Positions 15,967-23,347 of a DNA stretch of 37,074 nucleotides are shown here, in pieces. Every line of letters begins with the position of its first letter. The first letter of the stretch is position 1. The translations under genes were made by a program, and so were the position numbers. Below the pieces are notes generated by a model, which was not told where the DNA came from, did not search any database, and saw only the letters and a list, made by a program, of their open reading frames with translations. Source of the stretch: Opitutales bacterium (lineage in GTDB: Bacteria; Verrucomicrobiota; Verrucomicrobiia; Opitutales; Oceanipulchritudinaceae); contig JAFIGH010000049.1 of assembly GCA_020831525.1 (NCBI GenBank), positions 1-37,074 of the forward strand, given 5' to 3'.

Positions 15967-16683
15967 TCAGAAGGCCACCGAGACACCGGCTTCGAGCCAC
16001 GAGACGTCGCCTTCGCCGGCGCGGCGGAGGTTGGAGAGGCGGAAGCTGTGGTGGGCGCCGGCGAAGAGAACGGCGTTGGGCGCGGCGGCGTATTCGACGT
16101 GGACCCCAGCCTGGAAGTTGTTCGCACGGAGACGACGTGAGTCGCTGACGTATCCGAAATCCGTGCCGAGAAGAGCGTAGGGAATGACTTCGAAGCCGTC
16201 GCCGGCCGCGACCGCGTAGGCCGCGCCCGCTTCGATGAACCCGCCGTTGATCTCGTCGAACCCGTAGTAGGCTTCACCGAAGAAAAGGATTTCCGGTTCG
16301 GTTTCGTATTCAAATCCAAGAAACCATTCCCATTCATCGGGGTCCCCGGTGGCGGGAAAGGCCAGGTAGTTCAGTCCGGTGAAGAGTGCGACGCCGAGTG
16401 TCTCCCAGCCGAACCCGCCGAAGGCATTCACTTCGTTGAACGAACTGCCGCGCAGTGACTGCGCGTACATTGCGCCGAAGGTAAAGACGTCGAGCGTCGC
16501 GGTGGCCTCGGTGAAGAGGTAGCCGGAACTGTCCGGATCGTTGTCGACGCCTTCCGTTACGTAGCGGGTGGCGAATGTCGCGGTGAGATCCGCTGTGAAA
16601 TCCGGAGGAGCGGCGTATGCGAAGGGGGCGGCGGCAAGCGCGGCGAAAAGTATCCCGTTGCCGGTGTGTGTGCGTGTGTGCAT
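15967..16683 (-). CDS. Outer-membrane beta-barrel protein (TorF-like porin), downstream of mgtE copy 2
   Basis: 238 residues from the ATG at 16683. A signal peptide of about 24 residues ends at AYA|A. The mature protein is made of alternating aromatic and polar beta strands ('ATFATRYVTEGVDNDPDSSGYLFTEATATLDVFTFGAMYAQSL', 'FLGFEYETEPEILFFGEAYYGFD', 'NFQAGVHVEYAAAPNAVLFAGAHHSF') and ends in VSVAF, a terminal Phe suited to the BAM insertion signal. The start of the mature part resembles putative porins of the TIGR02001/TorF type, but this is from memory of the pattern only. It begins 43 bp after mgtE copy 2 on the same strand, so the two are probably co-transcribed, which suggests a role in letting cations or their ligands through the outer membrane. 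No good ribosome-binding site is seen. Confidence 0.75.
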   Translation of the reverse strand: MHTRTHTGNGILFAALAAAPFAYAAPPDFTADLTATFATRYVTEGVDNDPDSSGYLFTEATATLDVFTFGAMYAQSLRGSSFNEVNAFGGFGWETLGVALFTGLNYLAFPATGDPDEWEWFLGFEYETEPEILFFGEAYYGFDEINGGFIEAGAAYAVAAGDGFEVIPYALLGTDFGYVSDSRRLRANNFQAGVHVEYAAAPNAVLFAGAHHSFRLSNLRRAGEGDVSWLEAGVSVAF

Positions 16684-16726
16684 GGTGGGTTCTGTTTTAT
16701 GATGATCTTTCGGGGGTTTGCTGTGC

Positions 16727-18076
16727 TCAACCGCCGAGGCCGAGCCACCATGTGGCGATGCTGAAGTAGATGAGCACGCCGCAGATATCAGCAAGCGATG
16801 TGATCAGCGGGGCGCTCGCCGTGGCGGGATCGAGTTTGAGCTTCGTGAGGATGAAGGGCAGGAGCATGCCGATGAGGCTGCCGGTTAGAACCGTGAGGGT
16901 CATCGTCATGGATACGATCATGATGACCTCCGGTGCACGGAAGGTCGCGACGAGGGCGACGGCGCAGCCCATGACGACACCCATGACAAGGGAGATGCCG
17001 ACTTCCCGGCGCAGGAGGGAGAACCAGTCTCGCATGCGGACGTCGCCGGTCGCCAGTGCGCGCACCATGAGCGTGGCGGCCTGTGATCCGGCGTTGCCTC
17101 CGCTGTCGATGAGGAGCGGAAGGAAGAACACGAGCGCCACGACGGCTTCGATGGTGTCCTCGAAGTAGGCGATTCCGGCCCCGGAGAATATGTTGATGAA
17201 GACGAGAAGAAGAAGCCACGGGAGACGCTTGAGAAGGACTTGCGGGATGGTCGCGTCGCGCATCGCGAGAGTGGACAGGCCGGGTGCCGCCGCCATGCGG
17301 TGGAAGTCCTCGGTGCTGGCTTCTTCGGCGACATCGGCGAGGTCGTCGTGGGTGACGATACCGACCATTTTGCCCTCGCGGTCGTGCACGGGGAGGGCAA
17401 GGAGGTCGGCTTTGGCCAGTTCGCGCACGGCGGTTTCCTCAGGATCGCGCGTGAAGACGCTGATGACCGGTTTGCGCATGAAGTCGCCGACAACGGCGTC
17501 GGGCTTGGCGAGGATGAGCTGTTTCAGGGAAACAACGCCGACGAGCCGTCGTTCCTCGTCGAGGACATAGGCGTAGTAGATTGTCTCGGCGTCAGGTGCC
17601 TCGCGGCGCAACTGCTCGAGGGCCTCGCGCGCGGTGACGCCGCGCGGCAGGGAGGCGTAGTCGGACGTCATGATCGCGCCGATCGTGCCTTCGTCGTATC
17701 GGTCGAGCTTGCGGATGTCCTCGCGCTCCTTTTGGGCAAGCTTGCGCAGCACGGCCTCTTTTCGTTCCTCCGGCATCTCCGAGAGAAGGTCGACGCGTTC
17801 GTCGTGGGAGAGAACAGTGACCAACTCGGCGAGCGGCCCCTCTTCCATGAGAGCGGCGACGTCAAGCTGTTGCTCGAATGGAAGGAAGGAGAAGAGGTCG
17901 GCGCGCCGGCGCGCATCGACAAGCGCGAGCATCGCGTTGACCTCGAAGGTGCTGAACGCCTCCATTGCTTCGGCAATCACGGAGGGGTGGAGTTCTCCAA
18001 GAAGCTTTTTCAGTTCGCCGGCGTCCTGGGTGTCCAGGTATCGGCGCATGTGATTACGCAGGGTTTCTCTATTCAC
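16727..18076 (-). CDS. mgtE: MgtE-family magnesium transporter (copy 2)
   Basis: 449 residues from a GTG at 18076, chosen because GAGGTC sits at ideal distance (AAACGAGGTC-AATCA-GTG); the next ATG (18049) lacks one. Domain order is as in copy 1: N domain (about 1-125), CBS pair (about 130-250; 'IGAIMTSDYASLPRGVTAREAL', 'LPVHDREGKMVGIVTHDDLADVA'), plug helix 'EEASTEDFHRM', and five membrane helices with SGGNAGSQ (325-332) and the pore aspartate in SLADICGVLIYF (Asp420). The two copies are closely similar along their whole length but clearly diverged, so the duplication is old. The first 18-110 nt upstream of the start form a three-way-junction leader that covers the ribosome-binding site. A beta-barrel gene follows after 43 bp. 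Confidence 0.95.
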   Translation of the reverse strand: MNRETLRNHMRRYLDTQDAGELKKLLGELHPSVIAEAMEAFSTFEVNAMLALVDARRRADLFSFLPFEQQLDVAALMEEGPLAELVTVLSHDERVDLLSEMPEERKEAVLRKLAQKEREDIRKLDRYDEGTIGAIMTSDYASLPRGVTAREALEQLRREAPDAETIYYAYVLDEERRLVGVVSLKQLILAKPDAVVGDFMRKPVISVFTRDPEETAVRELAKADLLALPVHDREGKMVGIVTHDDLADVAEEASTEDFHRMAAAPGLSTLAMRDATIPQVLLKRLPWLLLLVFINIFSGAGIAYFEDTIEAVVALVFFLPLLIDSGGNAGSQAATLMVRALATGDVRMRDWFSLLRREVGISLVMGVVMGCAVALVATFRAPEVIMIVSMTMTLTVLTGSLIGMLLPFILTKLKLDPATASAPLITSLADICGVLIYFSIATWWLGLGG

Positions 18077-18081
18077 TGATT

Positions 18082-18172
18082 GACCTCGTTTGTATTTTAC
18101 GGCGGAAGGGCGATGCCTTCCGCTTGGTTGTGTTTTCGCCCGGTGCGGTGGTGCGGGCGGTCAAACGAGGTC
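18082..18172 (-). promoter_or_regulatory. Structured leader of mgtE copy 2: three-way junction sequestering the ribosome-binding site
   Basis: In the mRNA sense (minus strand) the closing helix P1 is a perfect 11-bp pair, GACCTCGTTTG (18172-18162) with CAAACGAGGTC (18092-18082). Inside are two hairpins. The first is CGCCCG/CGGGCG (18159-18154 and 18142-18137, 11-nt loop). The second is GCGGAAGG/CCTTCCGC (18123-18116 and 18109-18102, 6-nt loop). Linkers are 2, 13 and 9 nt, the longer two A-rich. The 3' strand of P1 contains the Shine-Dalgarno GAGG, seven bases before the GTG start, so forming P1 would block translation. I do not see the conserved M-box (ykoK) sequence. A Mg2+-responsive translational switch is inferred from the gene it controls. 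Confidence 0.65.
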
Positions 18173-18211
18173 TTCTGTGCCAGCTTCCGGAGAAGGCGGG
18201 CGTCAGCGAAC

Positions 18212-18252
18212 CCGGTTGTCCACCCGTGCCGCCGTGTCGGCGCGACAACCGG
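18212..18252. repeat. Second inverted repeat upstream of mgtE copy 2
   Basis: CCGGTTGTC (18212-18220) and GACAACCGG (18244-18252) are perfect 9-bp arms around a 23-nt loop that itself holds GCCG/CGGC. It lies 39 nt upstream of the three-way junction on the mgtE side and 208 bp before the ATPase start on the other side. It could be part of the mgtE leader or an operator in the divergent promoter region. The rest of 18253-18460 shows no gene; a run of eight T at 18395-18402 follows only a poor stem. Confidence 0.45.
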
Positions 18253-18460
18253 TGCGGGTATGCGCGGGCAACGTCCTGATTCTAGGCCCAGGGTCGCCGT
18301 CCATCGCGCATGTCTCCTTTCCGGTTGGGTGGTTTGTGTTCATCGAAGGGCAGAAAAAGATGCGGTTTCGGAGGCCGGTCAAGGGCAAAGGCCGTTTTTT
18401 TTGCGGATTGCATGAAGGCGGCGCAAGGTGTTGGATTGTTGTCGAAACGAGTTTGAGGTA

Positions 18461-20761
18461 ATGCGACCGATAAAACGGAATCAAAATAAAGGAAGCGACA
18501 GCGCGGCGGACAGCCATGCCCGCTGGATTCCGGCACTGGCGGATTTTCTGCGGCAGACGGCGCGCGCGCAGGCGGTGGAGTGGGACGACGCCCGCACGGA
18601 GATCTCCGTGGCGACGCTGGGCCGGGTGGACGAAGCGGTCCTGCGCCAGTGCCTTGAGGCGACGCTCGCGGCGGCGGACGATCCCGCTCGGGTGGTCGGC
18701 GGCGGGGTGCCGGTGCAGCCGGGCCTGCGGTTGCGCCGGACGGAGGACAGGGTGTCGCTCGAGAAGGAACGCGGTTGCGAAGAGGTGGCGACGCTATGGA
18801 CGTGGCGCCGCATTCCGTGGCCGACGCCCGCCGAGGTCGCCGGACTGGACGCGGGCGAGGAGGCGGAGTGGAGGGTCCTCGCCGCGCTCGCGGGGACGTG
18901 CGGTGTTCTCGGCCTTGCGGGCTTTGCGGCGGATGTGAGCGGCGCAGGCCCGCCGTGGCTTGCGCCCGCGCTCTACATAGCGGCGATGACCGCGGGTGGT
19001 TGGGACGCCGCGAAGGATGCGCTGCCCAATCTGCCGAAGGGCAAACTCGACATCCACTTTCTCATGCTCGCGGTGGCGGTCGGGGCGAGCTTTATCGGAG
19101 CGTTCGGCGAAGGGGCGCTGCTCCTCTTTCTATTTTCGTTCGCAGGGGCGCTGGAGCATTTCGCCCTCTACCGCACGCGGCGGGAGATCCACGCGCTTTT
19201 CCGCGCCGCGCCCAAGACGGCCACACTTGTCGATTCCGGCGGTGCGGAGCGTGTCGTGCCCGTGGAACAGGTTGCGCCGGGCGACCGCGTGCTCGTGCGC
19301 CCGGGCGACACCTTTCCGGTCGACGGCATGGTTCTCGCGGGCGAGAGCGCAGCGGATGAGTCGTCTCTCACGGGCGAAGCGCATCCGGTTTCGAAGCGGA
19401 CGGGTGACGAGGTCTACAGCGGAACAGCCAACCTGTGGGGCGCGGTGGAGGCGAGTTGTATCCGCCCCGCCAGTGAGAGCGCCTTGCAGAAGGTGATCCG
19501 CCTTATTCAGGAGGCGCGGCACCTCCGTGCGCCCAGCCAGCGGTTCACCGATAAATTTGGTCCGCGCTACACCGTCGGCGTCCTCGCGGTGACGACACTC
19601 ATGTTTTTTGTGTGGTGGCAGGGTTTCGGGGTGGCACCGTTTCTCAATGTCGAAGGGGAGGGGCAGACGCGCTATTCCGCCTTCTACCGGGCGATGACGC
19701 TACTCGTCGTGGCGAGTCCCTGCGCTCTCGTTCTCTCCATTCCCTCGGCGATCCTCGCGGCCATTGCGTGGGGAGCGCGGCACGGCATCCTCTTCCGCGG
19801 CGGCGCTGCCATCGAGCAACTCGCCGCGGTGGACGTCGTGGCGCTCGACAAAACGGGTACGCTGACAACCGGTGACCTGCGGGTGGTGTCGGTGGAGAGT
19901 TTTCCGCCCGGTAGCGAGCGCGATGTCGCGGAAATCGCCTTCACACTGGAGCGGCGGGCGAGCCATCCCATCGCCCGCGCCATACAGCGCTACGGCGAGA
20001 CGGAGGACCTGCAACCGCGTGAATTTGCGGATTTTCGTTCCCTCACGGGCAAAGGCGTGCGCGCGGAGGTCGGTAGGAGCACGTGCCTGCTCGGGCGGCG
20101 CGAGTTGTTCGATGGCGGGCCGCTGGCGGAGTGGGCGCGGGACCTGCCCGACCCGCCGCCCGGGCTCTCCGAAGTGTGGTTCCTGCACGGCGCGCTCGTC
20201 GGGCGGATCCTCCTTGAAGACATGGTGCGCGACGAGTCGGCGGATGTGTTGCGCCGACTGCGGGAAGCGGGGCTGCGTACCGTAATGCTCACGGGCGACC
20301 GCGTCGGCAGCGCCGAGGCTGTGGCGGAGCGGCTCGGTCTCGACGAGGTGCGCGCGGGGCTAAGCCCGGAAGGCAAGGTCGAGGCCGTGCGTGGACTGAC
20401 CGCGGGCGGGAAACGGGTCGCCATGGTGGGCGACGGCGTGAACGACGCTCCGTGCCTTGCCGCCGCCGATGTCGCCGTGGCCATGGGCGCGCGGGGCAGC
20501 GACGCCGCCCTTGAGCAGAGCGACGTCGTCCTCATGAACGACCGCATCGAGAATTTCTTCGAGGCCTTCCGACTCAGCCGCCGCGCCCGCCGTGTCATCC
20601 GGCAGAATATCGTTATCTCCCTTGGTACCATCGTTGTCATGGTGGCCGCCGCCGTCTTCGGGATCGTGCCCATTACCCTCGGCGTCCTTGCGCACGAGGG
20701 CTCAACCGTAATCGTGTGCCTCAACAGCATGCGCCTCCTGCGCGGCGGCGTGCGTCGTTGA
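18461..20761 (+). CDS. P1B-type heavy-metal translocating ATPase (P1B-4-like metal exporter)
   Basis: 766 residues from the ATG at 18461 (GAGGTA directly before it is rather close; GTG at 18428 is an alternative). An ATP-driven inner-membrane metal pump. Seen in order: an N-terminal 110-residue domain without any CxxC, membrane helices from about residue 135, the actuator motif SLTGEAHPV, the metal-binding SPC motif in helix 6 (419-421), the phosphorylated Asp463 in DKTGTLT, the HP motif in RRASHPIA, LTGDR, GDGVNDAP, and a last helix with HEGSTVIVCLNSMRLL (His745). The SPC plus HEGxT pair is the known mark of the P1B-4 group (CoaT/CtpD), which exports Co2+, Fe2+, Zn2+ or Ni2+; Cu and Zn/Cd pumps carry CPC. 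The substrate cannot be fixed further. It is divergent from mgtE copy 2 over 384 bp. Confidence 0.92.
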   Translation: MRPIKRNQNKGSDSAADSHARWIPALADFLRQTARAQAVEWDDARTEISVATLGRVDEAVLRQCLEATLAAADDPARVVGGGVPVQPGLRLRRTEDRVSLEKERGCEEVATLWTWRRIPWPTPAEVAGLDAGEEAEWRVLAALAGTCGVLGLAGFAADVSGAGPPWLAPALYIAAMTAGGWDAAKDALPNLPKGKLDIHFLMLAVAVGASFIGAFGEGALLLFLFSFAGALEHFALYRTRREIHALFRAAPKTATLVDSGGAERVVPVEQVAPGDRVLVRPGDTFPVDGMVLAGESAADESSLTGEAHPVSKRTGDEVYSGTANLWGAVEASCIRPASESALQKVIRLIQEARHLRAPSQRFTDKFGPRYTVGVLAVTTLMFFVWWQGFGVAPFLNVEGEGQTRYSAFYRAMTLLVVASPCALVLSIPSAILAAIAWGARHGILFRGGAAIEQLAAVDVVALDKTGTLTTGDLRVVSVESFPPGSERDVAEIAFTLERRASHPIARAIQRYGETEDLQPREFADFRSLTGKGVRAEVGRSTCLLGRRELFDGGPLAEWARDLPDPPPGLSEVWFLHGALVGRILLEDMVRDESADVLRRLREAGLRTVMLTGDRVGSAEAVAERLGLDEVRAGLSPEGKVEAVRGLTAGGKRVAMVGDGVNDAPCLAAADVAVAMGARGSDAALEQSDVVLMNDRIENFFEAFRLSRRARRVIRQNIVISLGTIVVMVAAAVFGIVPITLGVLAHEGSTVIVCLNSMRLLRGGVRR

Positions 20762-20972
20762 CGCGACCGGAACCTGGCGCACACCGGCGTTACGGCATTG
20801 AAAGACTCCATCCGATGCCCGTGATCGAGTCGACCCGAGGGCGCGGTTGCGTGATCGACGCGAACCACGGTTATCACGGCGACTCGAAAGTGCAGCGGGC
20901 GGCTCGCCCTCTGTCTGCGCGGAAACTCCTTTGCAACGACGGTTTATCCGCCATTTGGGTACGGCGGAATGT

Positions 20973-23033
20973 TCAGTCAGCCGCACCGTCCGTCGGGGGA
21001 TCGGTCCAGCGGTTGTTTTCCTTGATGAGCTTGATGAGTTCGTCGACGGCGTCGGCGGCGGGGATGTGGAATTTCACGCAGGTCTTGCCGACGTAGAGGT
21101 TGATCTTGCCGGGAGAGCCGCCGACGTAGCCGAAGTCGGCGTCGGCCATTTCGCCCGGTCCGTTGACGATGCAGCCCATGACGGCGATGGTCACGCCTTT
21201 GAGGTGTCCGGTGGCGGCGCGTATGCGCTGTGTGGTCGACTGGAGGTCGAACAATGTGCGGCCGCAACTCGGGCAGGCGACGTATTCGGTTTTGGTCGTG
21301 CGCGCCCGCGCGGCCTGGAGGATGTTGTAGGCGAGGGTGAGCGACTGCGCCGGATCGGCCACAGTCTCGATGCTTAGGAGGTCGCCGAGCCCGTCGCAGA
21401 GGAGCGGGCCGGCGAGGAGGCTGGCCTCGAGGAGTTGGTCGCCGAACCATGGGCGCGGGTCCACTGCATTAGCCGCCGTGGCGCGTATCCAGAGCGGCGC
21501 GCGGAGGCCGAGGCTATCGACGGTTTCGGCGAGCTGGCGGTAGACCCCGAGGGGATGGATGTCCCCGTCGGCCGGAGGGGCGGAAAGGGTGAAGACGAGG
21601 CGCTCCGCGTGCGGGGCGAGGACATCGGCGAGGGACGGGAGGTCTTCGGGGGGCAGGTCGAGGGCGGCGAACATGCGGCGGCGCTCCGTGACGGCGAGGA
21701 TGCGGTCGACGCGGCCGGGTTCGTCAGCACGGGCGCCGAAGAGGAGCATGTCACCCGCGCGGGTACTTTCAGCGACTGCTTCGACGGCGGGAAGCGGCAG
21801 GGCGGAGACGTCCCACACGCAGAAATTCACATGCTTGCGGACGGACTCGCCGAGGGCGGCGATGTGTCCGGCGGAAGTGCCGGCGGCGACGCGGATGAGG
21901 AGCCCCTCCAACGGCGTGTCGGGGAGGCGGCGGCGGAGGTTGGCGAGGCCGGTGCCGAGGGCGGCGGGGTCGGCGAGGGCGGCGGCAGGTACCGGTTGGA
22001 TGACGCGCGGCGGTTCGAGCGGCGCGATCACGCACTCCGGCCCGAGGGAAACGGTTTCGACGGGGCGTCGGGTGTAGCTGTAGGGATCGACGGGATCGGG
22101 TGCGGTGCGGTGCGCGCTCTCCCGCCACAGCCGCGCGGCTTTGTCGGCGAGGTCTCGCGCGACGGGGATTTCGTAGACCGGGTCCTCGGTGAGGGAGACG
22201 CGGATGGTGTCGCCGAGGCCGTCGTAGAGCAACGCGCCGATGCCGGCGGCGCTCTTGATGCGGGCGTCATCGCCGTCGCCCGCCTCGGTCACGCCGAGGT
22301 GAAGGGGGTAGTGCATCCCGGCGGCGTCCATGCGCGCGGCGACGAGCCGGTAGGCATGGATCATCACCTTGGGGTTGCTCGCTTTCATAGAGAGGATGAT
22401 GTCGCGGAAGCCGTGGCTCTCGGCGATGCGGATGAACTCAAGGGCGCTCTCGCACATGCCTTCCGGCGAATCGCCGAAGCGGTTCATGATGCGGTCGCTG
22501 AGGGAGCCGTGGTTGGTGCCGATGCGCAGGGCGCGTCCAAGGTCTTTGGCGCGCAGGACGATGGGGGAGAAGGCCTCGTGCAGGCGCTCCAACTCGGCGT
22601 TGTATTCGCCATCCGAATACTCGTGTGTCTGGAACCGCTTCTTGTCGGCGTAGTTGCCGGGGTTGATGCGCACCTTCTCTACATGCTCCACGGCCTCCAT
22701 TGCCGCCTGCGGCAGGAAATGGATGTCCGCGACGAGGGGCACGGCGGAAAAGCCCGCCGCGCTGAACTTTTTCCGGATGTCCTTCAGCGCCTTCGCGGCG
22801 GCGACGTTCTGCGCCGTCACGCGCACGATTGCACACCCGGCTTCGGCGAGGGCGATGCATTGCGCCACGGTGGCCTCCACGTCCTGCGTGGGTGTCGTCG
22901 TCATTGACTGCACAACGACCGGGTGGGTTCCGCCCACGGGCACCTCGCCCACGCCGACGACGCGGGTCGGGCGCCGTACGGTGGTGAAACGGCTGGCGCA
23001 GTAGGAAAGCGATTCGCTAGCGGTGAGAGTCAT
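20973..23033 (-). CDS. ispG: 4-hydroxy-3-methylbut-2-enyl diphosphate synthase, long insertion type
   Basis: IspG makes HMBPP from MEcPP in the methylerythritol phosphate pathway of isoprenoid synthesis, using a [4Fe-4S] cluster. The N-terminal TIM barrel begins 'TRVVGVGEVPVGGTHPVVVQSMTTTPTQDVEATV' and holds 'RINPGNYADKKRF' and 'TNHGSLSDRIMNRFGD'. The C-terminal cluster domain has CPSCGRTLFD (Cys587, Cys590) and VMGCIVNGPGE (Cys621, Glu628), so all cluster ligands are present. At 686 residues it is far longer than the roughly 370-residue proteobacterial enzyme; the extra A* domain between about 290 and 560 is the type known from plants, Chlamydiae and Bacteroidetes. It seems to be a single-gene transcript, with 211 bp to the ATPase end. 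Confidence 0.95.
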   Translation of the reverse strand: MTLTASESLSYCASRFTTVRRPTRVVGVGEVPVGGTHPVVVQSMTTTPTQDVEATVAQCIALAEAGCAIVRVTAQNVAAAKALKDIRKKFSAAGFSAVPLVADIHFLPQAAMEAVEHVEKVRINPGNYADKKRFQTHEYSDGEYNAELERLHEAFSPIVLRAKDLGRALRIGTNHGSLSDRIMNRFGDSPEGMCESALEFIRIAESHGFRDIILSMKASNPKVMIHAYRLVAARMDAAGMHYPLHLGVTEAGDGDDARIKSAAGIGALLYDGLGDTIRVSLTEDPVYEIPVARDLADKAARLWRESAHRTAPDPVDPYSYTRRPVETVSLGPECVIAPLEPPRVIQPVPAAALADPAALGTGLANLRRRLPDTPLEGLLIRVAAGTSAGHIAALGESVRKHVNFCVWDVSALPLPAVEAVAESTRAGDMLLFGARADEPGRVDRILAVTERRRMFAALDLPPEDLPSLADVLAPHAERLVFTLSAPPADGDIHPLGVYRQLAETVDSLGLRAPLWIRATAANAVDPRPWFGDQLLEASLLAGPLLCDGLGDLLSIETVADPAQSLTLAYNILQAARARTTKTEYVACPSCGRTLFDLQSTTQRIRAATGHLKGVTIAVMGCIVNGPGEMADADFGYVGGSPGKINLYVGKTCVKFHIPAADAVDELIKLIKENNRWTDPPTDGAAD

Positions 23034-23172
23034 GGCGGTTGCAACGGCGCTGCGGCGGCGGGCGCGGGATTACGTGCAACCTAGGCCGAAGGACGGCGCG
23101 GTCAAGCGTGGCTGAAGCGACGGACCGCTGCTGGGTCGGGAGGCGCTTTTTCCGGAGTCCACTCCGCCCATC

Positions 23173-23210
23173 AAAGGAAAACGCCGACGGAACCCCCCGG
23201 TCCGTCGGCG
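23173..23210 (-). terminator. Intrinsic terminator downstream of the repeat-protein gene
   Basis: On the minus strand, CGCCGACGGA (23210-23201), a 9-nt loop, and TCCGTCGGCG (23191-23182) form a perfect 10-bp stem followed by TTTTCCTTT (23181-23173). It lies 138 nt past the stop at 23348 and upstream of ispG, so it isolates ispG from the gene before it. The rest of the 314-bp gap 23034-23347 shows no gene. Confidence 0.8.
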
Positions 23211-23347
23211 CGCCAAGACTTTAGCCTGGCTTTGGATTTCCCCAAAAAAGTGCAGGCAAGTTGAGTGGGCGCGTGTGGAATAGCAAGGGCTTTTTACTCC
23301 GGAAGGCACTCTTGTCCGGATTAATGCGACCGCCGGTTGTGTGGTTC

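Noticed and set aside
18077-18260. M-box (ykoK) Mg2+ riboswitch upstream of mgtE copy 2
   Set aside because: The conserved M-box segments that I know could not be found on either strand. The structure seen is instead a simple three-way junction, listed as a separate candidate. A covariance-model search would decide.
18373-18402. Terminator or attenuator before the metal ATPase, because of a run of eight T
   Set aside because: The preceding stem pairs only four bases (GGCC/GGCC) and is not convincing.
23182-23210. The 10-bp stem before ispG as a REP element
   Set aside because: It lacks the GTAG/GTGG tag and a mirror copy, and it has a T-run on the minus strand, so a terminator is the better reading.
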